Counted from the first letter of the stretch, positions 45,133 to 59,682 are shown. The stretch: 64,000 nucleotides of DNA from Alentia gelatinosa (GCA_950022655.1 OX465583.1:70815152-70879151); one strand, 5' to 3'. Made by a program: numbers and translations. The notes: generated from the sequence alone by a model not told the origin.

Positions 45133-46780
45133 GTTGGTGTAGAATCTTTCTTTTTTTTTCTTTTTCTTTTTTTGGTTGGTGAAAAGGAAGTTGTGTGTAA
45201 TGTTGAAATAGAAAAAAAGTTCCAATAACATGAGACAGTCCGGCTCTGACTCTAGTTTAAACGGAAAAAAATGGCAATATACTGTTGAAATAGGGAAGGT
45301 ATTCCGACAAAATTTGGTGGAAGTCTCAAATTGGGAACTTTAAAAAGATCTTTAAAAGAGGTATACTCTTGAAAATAGCAGATGTGCGATGTTACAATCT
45401 CCAACCACAATGGCCTTTTGTGACAGAGCCAACCAAAAGATCTGCCCGAAGAGTGATTCACTCTTCCAGCAGGGATTCTGACTCTGGTAGTGGTAAGATC
45501 AGCTAGGCGAGTGAAAGCCAAGGTTGTTCAGATTGGATTCCACCAGAGCTGACACAGTATAGCTCTGGTGGCCAGTGAACGTAGAGAGGTGAGGGCTTGA
45601 TTAGTGATGTGGGGAGGCACCAGGTGGCGCCAGTGAGCCCGCCTCCACCACTACGCTAGTTCCCCGAGTATCCGCTAGGAGGCACGGGGGAGGGTAGCCT
45701 GGAAGCCTGGCCTAGTCACATTATAGGCCAGGTAACGGGTTCCATTTTTATGGTGCACTATGGGTAACGCCTCCATTTCTTGCACTCTCCTAGCAGAGAT
45801 CCTGTACTCTATTTCCACAAAAGATCTACTGGGAGAGTGCCACATTGGCAGACTGAGAATGTATAGCTTAGGCTAGCATTTCATTTATTTTATCTGGATT
45901 TGTATTAGGCCTGTAGTTCTATCTTCCTGACAGCCAGTACAACAGGATTTCTGTTAATCATTCAGCAGCAGTATTTCTTCAAAATAAAGCACTGAAGGTA
46001 ATAAATCGCTATTATTAGGAAATAATACAATTTCTTAGGGCTTACTGCCTGGATTTATGTATGGGATGATAATGTAATGGTGTGATTATTCAATTCATAA
46101 CTCTCTTAACCTGAATTTGATTGTAACACTTTTGAATTGACATATTTTAGTTGTGATCTAGCCTGTATTGAAAACCAAATGTAATGTTTGGATCTATGAC
46201 ATGATAAAAAAAAGAGAAGAAAAAAGACTTGACCAAGTCTATGTACAGCCAAGAGAGACGGCCTGACTGTCAGTTCGAGGTCTTTATAGCATTATGTAAG
46301 AAGTAGTTACCAGTCCCTTATTCCATTTGGGCAGGGAGCCAGTCTAGGGGGAGGGGTGAAGGATAAGGGTAGTCTCTTTCACAGACACTTGGCGTCAGCG
46401 TGCCCTGTGCGCCTCGAGCGGTCGTGAAAGAGACTAGGATAAGGGGAGTGATCAAATGTAATGTGAAATATAATGTTGTAGTTAAATTATGATGATATTG
46501 ATATTGTATTATAAAACTTAAAATAGAGGTAAAACTAAGTAAGCTTAGAGGCAATGGACACTGGTATTTTCAATGGCGATACTGCGAAGTATTAGAAACC
46601 TATGTAACATAATGAAAACATAAATAAGTCGTATTGAATACGTGGCTAGGTGTTATCTAAAAAAAAAAAATTTAAAAACCTAAATAATTCTGTCAAAAAA
46701 ATAAAAATAATGATTCCCTTAGCCAAAGCAGAGAAATTTTCCAATACCTTTCATGCAAGCATATTGTTCATATTTTACAG
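45133..46780 (+). other. Intron 7
   Basis: A possible minus-strand tRNA-derived SINE head lies near 45,430-45,530 (reverse complement contains AGTCAGAATCCC preceded by CCTAGCTGATC). CTCTCCTAGCAGAGATCCTG near 45,786 matches 18,382. Inverted arms AGTCTCTTTCAC / GTGAAAGAGACT lie at 46,370-46,435. The rest is unassigned. Confidence 0.4.
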
Positions 46781-47185
46781 GTTCCACGGGAGATAGAGGA
46801 CCAATAGGTGGAACCGGCTCAACTGGCTCTACCGGTCCCGGTGGGCCTACTGGAGCAACCGGTATGACTGGTCCGACCGGTCCAACGGGATCCACTGGTA
46901 CGACAGGACCTACAGGGCCTACTGGAGGAACCGGTGCCACTGGACCAAGTGGAAGGACAGGGTCAACTGGTGCCCGTGGTCCACAGGGATTCACAGGTGG
47001 TACTGGCCGAGAGGGTCGCCCTGGATCAACTGGTCCGCAAGGTTTCACTGGAAGCACCGGTCCACAGGGTAGGACAGGAGGCACTGGAGCGACTGGCCCA
47101 CTGGGTGCTACTGGGTTCACAGGAAGGCAAGGACCTCAGGGAAGGACTGGAGGCACTGGTGCGACTGGAAGACCAGGATTCACAG
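46781..47185 (+). CDS. Exon 8: collagen, 45 triplets
   Basis: 405 nt, phase 1/1, acceptor ATTTTACAG, donor ACAG|GTGTGT. GTT of the core is at triplet 14. GAR-GPQ-GFT follows and GRQ-GPQ-GRT repeats near the end. Uninterrupted. Confidence 0.93.
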
Positions 47186-48206
47186 GTGTGTATTTGTTTC
47201 TGTTTTTTTCGCAGTAATTTTGTGAGGATTGTCATGGGTTCCTTTATGTAAATCGCATCATAGTGAATGTTAATTGATTGTAGGTGCCGTAATATGGATA
47301 TGATTGAGAGGTAAAACAAAGCTAATGATAAAATGATGGTTCTGATTGTATTAAAGGCATATCGGACAGTTTACCCTGAAAATTGAAACCTATGACAATT
47401 TCCTAATTGCCAAGCGTTATAGAACACATTGCTGATTTAGAAAATGGGGGTCACCGTACTAGTCTTTGATTTAGAAATAAAAAAAGTTATAATAGAAAAT
47501 ATCGAAATTCTTAAAAGTTGGTTTTCACATATATAGTAAAACCCATGTCATTTTCTTGAAACATTCACAGATTATAAGAAATGCATAGTTCTACACATTT
47601 AAGTTTTAAAAATCATAGGTCACCATCCTTGTTTTTGAAAGCTCTGAAAAACTCTTAATTTTCAGTATATATCCTATATAAATAAATGAAATATAAATTG
47701 GCTCAATTTACTTATTGGGTTAGGTGAAACTCGATGATTTTTATATTTCACTCATTTGTTATTAGAATAAATCAAAGAGAGGATTCAATAATAATTGTCA
47801 GTATTTGATAAAATACCCACGGGACCACTTCAATTTATTGCTCCTTCATAGAAACTAATATAGATTTTAAAAAATATAAGATAGAATAAAATGAATAAAA
47901 ACAATACTGAATAAAAATATACTATTTGAGAGGAATAGAGTTGTTGACATATATATGATAAAGTCCATGTAATTGACGAAACGTCGGTTCTAATAAAAAG
48001 CCTATCACTACTTAGATCAATCGGATGGTTTTGCTATTTTCACCTAAAACAATTTTTTTATACATTAGATAGATATTTATATATTAGTTCGCTAACGGTA
48101 ATACATTTAGCGGTCTACCACTACACCCTAATTTATCTCTATTTATCATACGGTAGTATAGACGGGTAATGATCTGAAATATATATGTTTTCGCTGTTCC
48201 TCTCAG
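47186..48206 (+). other. Intron 8, shares sequence with intron 11
   Basis: 47,352-47,770 runs parallel to 50,575-50,975: AAGGCATATCG, TATAGAACACA(T/C)TGCT, TTTAGAAAATGGGGGT, CATAGGT(C/T)(A/G)CC, CCTTGTTTTTGAAAG. The remainder is AT-rich. Confidence 0.6.
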
Positions 48207-48791
48207 GTTCAACTGGACCTCTCGGGGCGACTGGACAAACTGGACGCCCCGGTCCTCAGGGAATGACCGGGTCGACCGGACCAGAAGGTCCTCAAGGTAT
48301 GACTGGTTCTACCGGCCCGGGCGGACCTACCGGTGCGACAGGTCTCACTGGACCTACAGGACCAACTGGATCGACTGGTACCACCGGTCCGACAGGTCCT
48401 ACAGGAGGCACGGGAGCAACAGGTCCCTCTGGACGTACTGGCGCGACTGGCGCTAGAGGTCCTCAGGGTATGACTGGCTCTACCGGCCCTCAAGGACGTA
48501 CCGGTTCCACTGGACCCATCGGTGGTACTGGATTTACAGGGCGGCAGGGACCGACCGGTAGCACTGGTCCCCAGGGGCCTAGAGGATTCACCGGAGGCAC
48601 CGGTCGAGAGGGAAGGACTGGCGGGACCGGTCGTGAAGGCCCTCAGGGAATGACGGGATCGACTGGCCCTCAGGGACAGACTGGTTCTACTGGACGGACG
48701 GGAGGAACTGGTGCCAGAGGTTTCACAGGAGCAACTGGACGAGATGGTATGACTGGAGCAACTGGCCCAACTGGACCTGTTGGTGGAACGG
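48207..48791 (+). CDS. Exon 9: collagen, 65 triplets
   Basis: 585 nt, phase 1/1, acceptor TTCCTCTCAG, donor ACGG|GTAAGG. GTT of the core is at triplet 20. Repeated GPQ-GMT-GST blocks are particular to this exon. Uninterrupted, no lysine. Confidence 0.94.
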
Positions 48792-49193
48792 GTAAGGATT
48801 TAAATACTTATGGAAACCTCATTTTTATATCAATCACAACACAACAGTGATTCTAAAGCACATATATATGTATCTAGAGATTCCTGATTATGACACGTTT
48901 CAAGTCACTTATAACAGTTATTTTAAAAGTTAATTATTCGTAATGTGGAGGGTTTTCCTTCTTTAAAGGTTATGAATACTATTGATTTAACTTCTATAAA
49001 TAAAATACGCTATACATTCCTGTAATTTACACGATATCTACGAGCAGATTAAATGTTGTAATTATGATTGGGACATAAAACATCTAGTAGTTTTTTTTAA
49101 ATAGCTATGTAATTGCGTATTGTGTAATAAGGATATTGAAGTGAGTAAACTACAGTAATAGCTTACAGTATATAAAATAACTTATCTCCATAG
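48792..49193 (+). other. Intron 9, nothing recognised
   Basis: AT-rich, about 400 bp, no recognised element. Confidence 0.5.
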
Positions 49194-49742
49194 GCCGAAC
49201 TGGTTTTACCGGCTCCACTGGACCCATCGGAGGAACAGGTCCTATTGGTTCCACTGGATCCACTGGCCCAGGGGGTCCAACTGGAGCAACTGGCTTGACT
49301 GGCCCAACTGGCCCAACTGGGTCTACTGGAACCACTGGACCCACTGGCCCGACTGGTGGTACTGGTGCGACTGGACCTTCAGGAAGAACAGGAGCCACCG
49401 GAGCGCGGGGTCCACAAGGTTTTACTGGGTCTACAGGAAGAACTGGTCCTCAAGGCTTTACAGGATCGACAGGTCCAACTGGTAGAACTGGAGGTACCGG
49501 TCGCCAAGGCCCTCAGGGCTTTACAGGAGAGACAGGTAGAGAGGGACCTAGAGGACAGACAGGTGGAGTTGGTGGAACAGGTTTCACTGGAGCGACTGGC
49601 CCCACTGGTAGGACCGGCAGTACCGGTCGTCAAGGACCGCAAGGTTTTACAGGTAGCACTGGACCCCAAGGATTCACCGGAGCGACTGGACCAGGAGGAC
49701 GAACTGGAGGAACTGGAGCAACAGGTCCACAAGGAAGCACAG
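49194..49742 (+). CDS. Exon 10: collagen, 61 triplets
   Basis: 549 nt, phase 1/1, acceptor TCTCCATAG, donor ACAG|GTGAGA. GTT of the core is at triplet 16, followed by [24 protein letters not shown] recurs five times. Uninterrupted. Confidence 0.93.
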
Positions 49743-51699
<1,957 letters not shown>

Positions 51700-52104
51700 G
51701 TGCACGCGGCCCCCAGGGTATGACTGGATCAACTGGGCGACAAGGACCAACAGGAGCCATAGGAGCAACTGGGCAACTGGGTGGAACTGGCGGCCGAGGT
51801 CCAACTGGTCCACAAGGTTTCACTGGATCAACTGGACAGCGGGGAGATACCGGAAGCACGGGTCCCACCGGAAACACCGGCTCGACCGGAGCGCGGGGGC
51901 CGCTGGGATTCACCGGCGCGACCGGCCCGACCGGGCGGACCGGCTCGACCGGGCGGCAGGGCCCGAGAGGGTTCACGGGGTCGACGGGACCGGAGGGACG
52001 GACGGGAGCGACGGGCCGAGACGGGGGTACGGGCGCGACGGGCCGGGACGGCAGGCCGGGGCTCACCGGATCGAGCGGGCCGCAGGGCGCCACTGGAAGC
52101 ACAG
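51700..52104 (+). CDS. Exon 12: collagen, 45 triplets, GC3-extreme 3' half
   Basis: 405 nt, phase 1/1, acceptor TATTTCTAG, donor ACAG|GTGGGT. The core is absent; the exon starts [16 protein letters not shown] gives an RGD tripeptide. From about 51,868 codon third positions become almost all C or G, unlike the first half and the other exons. The frame stays perfect across the change. Confidence 0.92.
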
Positions 52105-52616
52105 GTGGGTGGAGTTAGGGTTGGGGTGAAAAATAAATGCGTGGAGAATTTGTTTAATAATGGGAAAAGGAACTTCTATCATATGAATCAATTGGTATAC
52201 ATATGTATATATATATAGATATGTATGGAGCCAGCGGAAGATAACAGAGATACACATTAAAACGGCATAAAAGCACTGGTGCTGACACCTAGTGTTAATC
52301 ACTCGAAGTAACACTCTTCCTGTTCAAGATGGCGGCTTATAAAAGACCATAGAACTAAAAAAAGCAGTTTTAATATTTAATGGAAACCGAGGTTCAATTC
52401 ATATGAATGAAACTAGAATAACATAATTTCATACACTGAAAAAGTTATATTATTTATTCTTGGGGAAATGAAAAAGGGAATACTATGTCACCATCCTAGC
52501 TTCTATGTGAAGGACATCTGGAGAAGCTAAGTCTTTATTAGTGTTTCTGGGAAACTGCAATATTTTCATGAAACCAGATGGCAGCACCTTTGTGAAAATT
52601 TAGTTCTGAGTGCAGA

Positions 52617-52948
52617 TATAGACCCTATTGAGGTATCCCGTAATTCAGTCTGTTGACAAGTTCCGGGTTTCGCTGGTTACCGACGTAGTATAGTGATAGA
52701 CCCCTTACTCGTAAGCCAGAATTAATGCAGTTTAACGGTTTTCAGACTTCCTCAAATTGAGATTCTGATGTCAGAAATGGAAATTTCAGCTATTTCTACA
52801 TGGGAATCCGAAATTATATTCAGTTTCTCAAATTATAAATCAGAAAACTGTGGTTCATTTTGTCGTAGTGTGCCAAGTCTATCGGGAGCGGAACTTTGCT
52901 TTACCCGGGGCGATAATCGGGAGTTTAGTAACCTCTGGAGGCTCTATA
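52617..52948 (+). repeat. Dispersed element K, copy 1
   Basis: It runs from TATAGACCCTATTGAGGTAT to CTCTGGAGGCTCTATA. The near-identical reverse copy is at 58,733-59,065. A 59-codon open frame is present in both, but three of the four differences seen in it change amino acids, so coding is not supported. Confidence 0.7.
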
Positions 52949-53226
52949 GAGGGCACTGCGATACCTACCCGCATTTGTCTTTAACCCTTTCGTGTCGGAG
53001 GTATGCAGCCCAAGATTGGCCGTAGGGCCGTGTGGTAGTGTTCGCACATACCGCCAGGGGCCGTATTTATCCTGAATGAGTTAACCCTGTGGTTATTGTA
53101 GGGTAGAGCCATGATTGTAAAAGGTCCATTTCGTGGGCTATTTGAGAAGCTAAATGCATCCCGTTTACCATGGACATACACTGTCCATGCGTTTACGAAT
53201 TTCTTCTGTAGGATAATAATATTCTA

Positions 53227-53374
53227 GGGGCCATCAATAAAGTACGTACGCAGAATTTCTGAAATTTTGAACCCACCCCGCTCCCACGCAATAGAACAAA
53301 GAGGGAGCATACGTGAAATTTCCCAAAACAAAACTCCCCCTCCCTCAGTGTGTACGTACTTTGCGGATGGCCCC
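53227..53374. mobile_element. TIR element E, copy 2
   Basis: GGGGCCATCAATAAAGTACG on the left; TACTTTGCGGATGGCCCC on the right. The internal AATAGAACAAAGAGGGAGC is shared with copy 1. Confidence 0.65.
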
Positions 53375-53468
53375 TCTGCCCAATATTTAAATCCATTTCT
53401 GTTTCAATATGTCAGATACACTCAATGTGGTCTTGATATTTACTTTTCATTCTCGTCTTTCTCTAAAG

Positions 53469-53630
53469 GTCCCCGGGGTAACACAGGAACGACCGGCGCA
53501 ACCGGCCCAGAAGGCCGCACAGGATCCACTGGTCCTGAGGGGCGACAAGGGTTCACCGGTATGACTGGACCGACAGGACCAACGGGAGGCACCGGTTCGA
53601 CCGGTCCCACTGGACGTACCGGATCAACAG
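53469..53630 (+). CDS. Exon 13: collagen, 18 triplets
   Basis: 162 nt (three times 54, although 54-nt units are not the rule here), phase 1/1, acceptor TTTCTCTAAAG, donor ACAG|GTTTGA, the weakest donor of the set. Triplets include [12 protein letters not shown] and [15 protein letters not shown]. Shortest full-collagen exon. Confidence 0.85.
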
Positions 53631-55392
53631 GTTTGAATTCTTTTTTTTATATAAATACAAATAAAGATTATTACGACGTGGCAATAAACACCTCTGTGAC
53701 AAGCCGATGCTACCTTGAAAGTGACAGTTTCCTGTCTGTTTTGAACCCAGTTGCTATGATATCTCCAAGGAGTCGATTGTTACTGTCAACAATGCGTTAT
53801 ACCAACCAATAGAAAAGGATCTTTGGATCCGATTCCCATCCAGCTGACCCAGTGGGGTGTGTGGATGTAAATATCAAGATTTGCTTGTATTTAACCTAAT
53901 AAAATGTTATTAGGGGGGGTTGGGGGTCAAGGTTTCATCCGGTTCGGACTCTTCAGGCATCTTAAATGTGGCTATTATCAAGGCATGTGACTTTGTCACT
54001 ATTTAGGGACCAGGAATTTTTCTTGGGCCCTTCCCAATTCATTAATTGATGAAAAGGCTAAAAGGGGATATTTGCAACCTAGCCCTATACTTTTTTGGTT
54101 TAATAAAGTTTAGGAATTAGGACCTTTCAATAGTGATCGAATCTGGACCCTATGATTCATAGGGTGTGATCCGCACTGAATATTATGTCATCGATCCGGT
54201 AATTAATTTAAAAAAAAAAAATTATAAATACAAATTAAAAAAATATTTTTCATCAGGCATCAGTTCAAATATACATTTCGTTTTCAACCGGCCTGTTCCT
54301 ATCTGGGTGTCATCAAATCAACTACAGCATTTCTACAATGATAATACAAACTACATAGTAAGTTATTACTGTGTTGTATGGAAACAATAGAAAATAAAAC
54401 AAAAAGAAAAAGAGAAAACAACGCTATTGGCAATTGGTTGATGATAATATGAGAATGGAAGTATTGATGAAATGAAATAAAGTAAGATCTTTGTGAAGTT
54501 TCTAAAAAGATGGCATCACATTTGAAAAGTGTGTTTAAGGCGCAATATGTACCTTTTAAACATTTTAATTCATTTATGTACAAGTATAGGCAATTGGTAA
54601 ACGGATTCTGCATAGCAGGTCTTCATCCGCAGCATAGTAATACATACACAATATCACCATCACTTGGATCTGCGTGGTTGTGTTTTCTGCGTAGTTGACG
54701 CACAGTAAAACTCCAAGTGATAGCGAGGAATATTGTGTAGTGTCAACTACAAGGAGAATACGGCCACACAGATCGAAATCATGGCAATGTTGTATTTATT
54801 ACTCACCATTTGACTAATTATTAGGAAAAAATCTTGTAAATAATTAGAAATTCGACACAAGCGCGGTACATTGTTACATGAAATAGTTCCTATAAAGCCC
54901 ATCAGGTGGCAGAAGGAGAATATGGCTTTACCAGAATCTACTCAATAGCAACCTGTAGGTTCCATAGGCTTAGTATGGAGACTCCATACTAGGTGGGTAA
55001 TAATAGTGATCTGTAGGCTCCATACGCTCAGTATGGAGGATCGGTATTGGGTGGGTATTAAAATATAATTATCATCCATCAATGATGTATACATACATCA
55101 TCTGATCAGTAGGCAGGCTTGTAAGTAGATGGAAATAAGATATGAGTGAAATGGAGAGGATTGAGTATCTCATGATGATAACGTCTGATCTTAACTTTAA
55201 ATAAAAATAAATTATTGACGACTTTATTATATGATAACCTTATTTAAGAGGTTGAAAAGTATAATATATATGCAATATAATGAGCACTTCTAGAACAGTG
55301 CATATAGAGAGAGCCTTCTGTATCTATCAATTACTTACACCTGTCATTAGATCTATATAATATATATATAACATGTAATCTTATCTGTTTAG
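53631..55392 (+). other. Intron 13
   Basis: 54,645-54,790 is a hairpin of type C (CGTGGTTGTGTTTTCTGCG / AATACGGCCACACAGATC, apex CCAAGTGATAGCGAGG). GTATGGAGACTCCATAC-like and CCATACGCTCAGTATGGAGG palindromes lie at 54,960-55,050. The rest is AT-rich and unassigned. Confidence 0.45.
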
Positions 55393-55878
55393 GTTCCACT
55401 GGACCCTCTGGCCCTACCGGTGCAACTGGGTTGACCGGCCCATCAGGAAGAACAGGAGCAACTGGTGCAAGGGGTCCTCAGGGATTCACTGGTGGAACTG
55501 GACCTACCGGTCGAACTGGAGCGACCGGTCCACAGGGTAGCACCGGCTTCACCGGTCGCGATGGAAGACCGGGCATGACTGGCGCAACTGGACCCCAGGG
55601 CAGGACCGGCAGCACTGGACCAACTGGTCCTCAAGGTTTCACCGGCTCTACTGGAGATCGGGGACCCCAAGGTTTTACTGGAGCTACAGGACGCGGAGGA
55701 CCACAAGGAAGAACAGGAGGCACAGGAGCCACCGGACCACAAGGTGGGAGTGGAGCAACTGGATCGACCGGACAGCCGGGAAGACAAGGTCTGGTTGGTG
55801 GCACGGGAGGCACTGGTTTCACAGGTGCTACTGGCCCAAGTGGTCGCACGGGAGCCACTGGACCCATTGGACTCACAG
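55393..55878 (+). CDS. Exon 14: collagen, 54 triplets, core deleted
   Basis: 486 nt, phase 1/1, acceptor TCTGTTTAG, donor ACAG|GTATCA. It starts [15 protein letters not shown] and passes directly to [12 protein letters not shown], skipping the [12 protein letters not shown] core: an apparent in-register deletion of the core. Otherwise uninterrupted. Confidence 0.92.
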
Positions 55879-57060
55879 GTATCAGCAATATTCTTGATTT
55901 TAATCCTTAACCTGGGAATACCCTTCAATCTTTGATTTCGTATTAGCTTGCTGCCAAAATATGTAGCTAAGGTCAATGCCCATCAACCAATTTCGGAACA
56001 TTGATGTACCTTTGTCGGCGACAGACGGACGGTAATTTGTCTCGGGCGAGGTATCCTAAAGGAGTCGGCCGTAGTCGGTAGATGTAGCACAGCTAGGCAA
56101 GGGTGAGCCACCAATTAGTGAATCACCTCCTTCAGACGTCCTTTTGTCACTGACAAGTTGTGGTTTCTATGTTCCAAAATCAGTGGCGAAATGGTGATAA
56201 ATCTATTCACCGGGGTGCATAATCGTATATCTGTCGGTAAATGTAGACTGATTTGCTTAGGATTAATACCCACCATCCCCTCTCCTCGATGGCCGCTGGT
56301 CGGGCGAGGGGTTACGTAATTTGACTGTGACAAGTTCACCGACTCCTATACGATTTTGGAACTAATCGATTAATCCTGAATCGGTAGATGGGCATCGGGC
56401 TTTATGGACAATGATACATCGATCGTCTCTCATAAATTCTGTGGGTGCAATTAGTGTATTATCCATCGTATACAAAGACCCAATTCAGAATGTATGGGAA
56501 CTCTGTAAACCACAGCCCATTGTTTATTATCCATCGTATACAAAGACCCAATTCAGAATGTATGGGGACTCTGTAAACCACAACCCATTATATAAAACCT
56601 GTCAGATACCATAACTGTTGTATATGGATTCACATCTGTGGTATACGGCTTCAAAACCATGGTATATGGGCAAAAATAGTCCCTTTGTGCTATAGAGCAA
56701 AGAAATACTCTCTATTGTTATAACCTTTAATATGGCAATTACTGGGTTTAATTTATTCGATAAGATGGATAATAAATGCAACAAACGATGGTTATGTGGA
56801 CAGGCGGCTCTGTAAACCACTCGAGGTTGACGTCGTGATACACTAGGTAGCGCTCGTGTATTACTATGCATCAACCTCTCGTGGTTTACGGCTGCCTGTC
56901 CACAAAACCATCGATTATTGTGTATGATTTATCGTGCAGTTCACCAGTACTGCTTACCCCTTATATGTTTTGGTATCGGTTTAACATTGTTATTTTTTAT
57001 ATATAACCTCTTCCTCTTTTCATGATATCTAACTAATTCATTAAAATCTTTCCATACAAG
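55879..57060 (+). other. Intron 14 with elements F and G
   Basis: F copy 3 spans 55,970-56,403 and G copy 3 spans 56,457-56,925, the latter with its 5' ~68 bp (ATCCATCGTATACAAAGACC ...) duplicated in tandem. G ends in the hairpin GTGGACAGGCGGCTCTGTAA / TTTACGGCTGCCTGTCCAC. Confidence 0.6.
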
Positions 57061-57402
57061 GTTCAACCGGTCCACAAGGCCCGACTGGCGCCACTGGCCT
57101 TACCGGTCCTACCGGTCCCACAGGAAGTACTGGAACCACTGGACCCACTGGTCCAACTGGCTCAACTGGATCAACTGGTCCCTCAGGTCGTACTGGGGCC
57201 ACAGGTGCCCGCGGTCCCCAGGGCTTCACCGGTTCAACTGGTCTTGGCGGCCCTACTGGTGGCACTGGATCGACCGGTCTCCCTGGACGTCAAGGCCTTA
57301 CGGGTGAAACAGGACGTCAAGGCCCACAGGGTTTCACAGGAGCGCGCGGTCCAGAGGGACGAACTGGTGCTACTGGACGACAGGGTCCGCAAGGCTTTAC
57401 AG
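57061..57402 (+). CDS. Exon 15: collagen, 38 triplets
   Basis: 342 nt, phase 1/1, acceptor TTCCATACAAG, donor ACAG|GTAAGA. No ATG lies in the coding frame, so a simple ORF search misses it. GTT of the core is at triplet 9, about eight triplets earlier than usual, implying a 5' shortening. GAR-GPQ-GFT follows the core region. The reading GST-GLG-GPT keeps register. Confidence 0.9.
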
Positions 57403-59493
57403 GTAAGACAATGAATCTTGTGATAAATCTTACGATAATTTTGTGAATATAGATGGTATGAAAAGGATTTACCACACAAAACCAGGCTCGTTTGATTAAA
57501 ATCAGAGATGTTTTATTGATGATATTAAAAAAGGATGAGTGGAATAAGTGATTGATGAATTATGTATAAGGCTAAACGTTTAGATCACTTTAATTAATCT
57601 TCGTCGGTATATTTCTGAATATATTTGCGTTATAGCAAGCTATTTCCAAGCTCATAGAGTTACTAGGGATGGTTATGATAACCGATTATGAAAGAATACC
57701 AGAAGACTCGCATAGAATTGGAATGATATACGGAAACAGGGTTACTGTGGCTGTACCTGATAAATATGCGGTAAAATTGACGATAAAACGAACCGATGCC
57801 TTCGTATTTATCACATACAGACACAGTATACTTGTTTTTGTATTATTATATACCTTCAAATATCCAATTTTTAACTTTGCTTCTGGGCGAGTTTTTGGAT
57901 TTCGGCGCCGTACATGCCCTGTATGCCACGTACATACCCCGTACGTCACCTAGGTGTCGTACGGATATAAATACGACATGGGTAGGTGCGGGCCGTATGT
58001 GTAGGATATACTACCACAGGTATATAATGATATGATATCCTATTTCGGAATAAATTATTCCAAATCTTTCCCCATAGAGCTCGAGTTTATCATCAAATTG
58101 TACATACATGTAGTTCCAAGCTATGTTTCATCTAGTATTGTATACATGTACTTATTAAATTTGCAATTTTCTCATTGTCCTTTATGCCCACAATAGATCT
58201 CTTATCGAATATTTACACAATACATTTACTTCACCGAAGGAAGTTAAATATTGCTGAAAATCGCAGATAACCATAGATTTCCTAAGAGGGTCAGTTGTTT
58301 TGTTGTTGTTGTTTTTGTTGGGGTTTTTTTTTGGGGGGGGGGATTTCTTTATTGAGTTTGCCAAAGATACACAATCACAGAACAATTTCTTTGGTAGCTC
58401 AATAAAGTGGCTGGGACCTCAGTCCTTCCATAGAGGCTGGTATACATGGTGCGACCAATCCCTCATCCATTATTATAGCGCAAATCAAGGGATGGTTCCA
58501 CCAACATGATGGATTTGCCATGGTATATCTTGTTTTATCTCACCCCAGATATTTTTTCTCCATAGACTTAACATTGGAAACTCGTATCTAACACCCATTA
58601 GATATTTAGGAAATATATCCAATGGGGGATAATGTCACAAATGTTAGCACATTAGTCAATATTAAGGGTGAGATAAATTCAGAAACCCATTCAAGTTTAG
58701 GGTCAGAGCTCGATCCCATCTCATTTGAATCACATAGAGCCTCCAGAGGTTACTAAACTCCCGATTATCGCCCCGGGTAAAGCAAAGTTCCGCTCCCGAT
58801 AGACTTGGCACACTACGATAAAATGAATCACAGTTTGCTGATTTATAATTGGAGAAACTGAATATAATTTCGGATTCCCATGTAGAAATAGCTGAAATTT
58901 CCATTTCTGACATCAGAATTTCAATTTGAGGATGTCTGAAAACCGTTAAACTGCATTAATTCTGGGTTACGAGTAAGGGGTCTATCACGATACTACGTCG
59001 GTAACCAGCGAAACCCGGAACTTGGTCAACAGACTGAATTACGGGATACCTCAATAGGGTCTATAGCAATTCACGCGGCTTCGCCTTGTGAATTACTACG
59101 TGATTCAAACTCGATGGGATACGAGCTCAGACCCTAAACTTTCATGGGTTTCCTCTATAATATCTTACAGTGTTGTGATATGTCATTCCTCCTTCGCGAT
59201 ACGTCGCACGCAATGGTTAGTCCGAGAGGCTCCGACTGGCATGGTGTCCGCTAGGCAGTCAAAGTTTCTCGGACTAGCAATGGTGTGCGTACATTTTCAC
59301 GAAATCATGTGTACATACTTTGTTACTCCACGACCGCGACGCCTCAAGTTGCATTGCGGCAGATATGCACGCGATTATTCAAAACCTAGCAAGATTTAGC
59401 GCGACACCCAAACGGTGACTAATCTCGCTATATCTTGTGTGTTGGTGGAATCAGCACTTAAGTAACCCTCTATATTTCTAATGCTTCCTCTAG
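57403..59493 (+). other. Intron 15 with element O and a nested element cluster
   Basis: O copy 2 is at 57,690-58,035, reverse to 19,095-19,545. The L/B/K nest is at 58,488-59,457. 58,036-58,487 is unassigned apart from a G/T-rich run near 58,305-58,345. Confidence 0.5.
58488..59457. repeat. Three-level nest: K inside B inside L
   Basis: L (as at 13,905-14,248) is split after TGGTATATCTTGTT and resumes at TATCTTACAGTGTTGTGATA. Between them lies B (about 58,535-59,157), starting TTATCTCACCCCAGATA. B is itself split near its apex by K (58,733-59,065), after CATCTCATTTGAATCA and before GCAATTCACGCGGCTTCGCC. Each host sequence is continuous elsewhere in the window. Confidence 0.75.
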
Positions 59494-59682
59494 GTTCCAC
59501 TGGTCGCCAGGGTGGACTTGGCTGGACTGGTGCGACTGGCCCAACTGGCCGCACTGGAGCAACTGGTAGGAGGGGTCCCCAAGGATTTACTGGATCCACC
59601 GGACCTGCCGGAATGACCGGAGCTACGGGTCGCGACGGACGACAAGGTTTTACTGGAGCTTCAGGCCAGCAGGGCTTAACAG
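59494..59682 (+). CDS. Exon 16: collagen, 21 triplets
   Basis: 189 nt, phase 1/1, acceptor CTTCCTCTAG, donor ACAG|GTAACA. No core. It contains GWT, the only tryptophan in the collagenous part, then [12 protein letters not shown] and GRD-GRQ-GFT. Confidence 0.9.

Larger units (their letters stand above)
52105..53468 (+). other. Intron 12 with elements K and E
   Basis: It contains element K (52,617-52,948) and element E copy 2 (53,227-53,374). The remainder is AT-rich and unassigned. Confidence 0.5.

Noticed and set aside
52768..58913. A 59-residue frame shared by two loci (MSEMEISAISTW...)
   Set aside because: It lies in dispersed element K. Of four differences between the copies in this stretch, three change the amino acid, so there is no sign of selection for protein.
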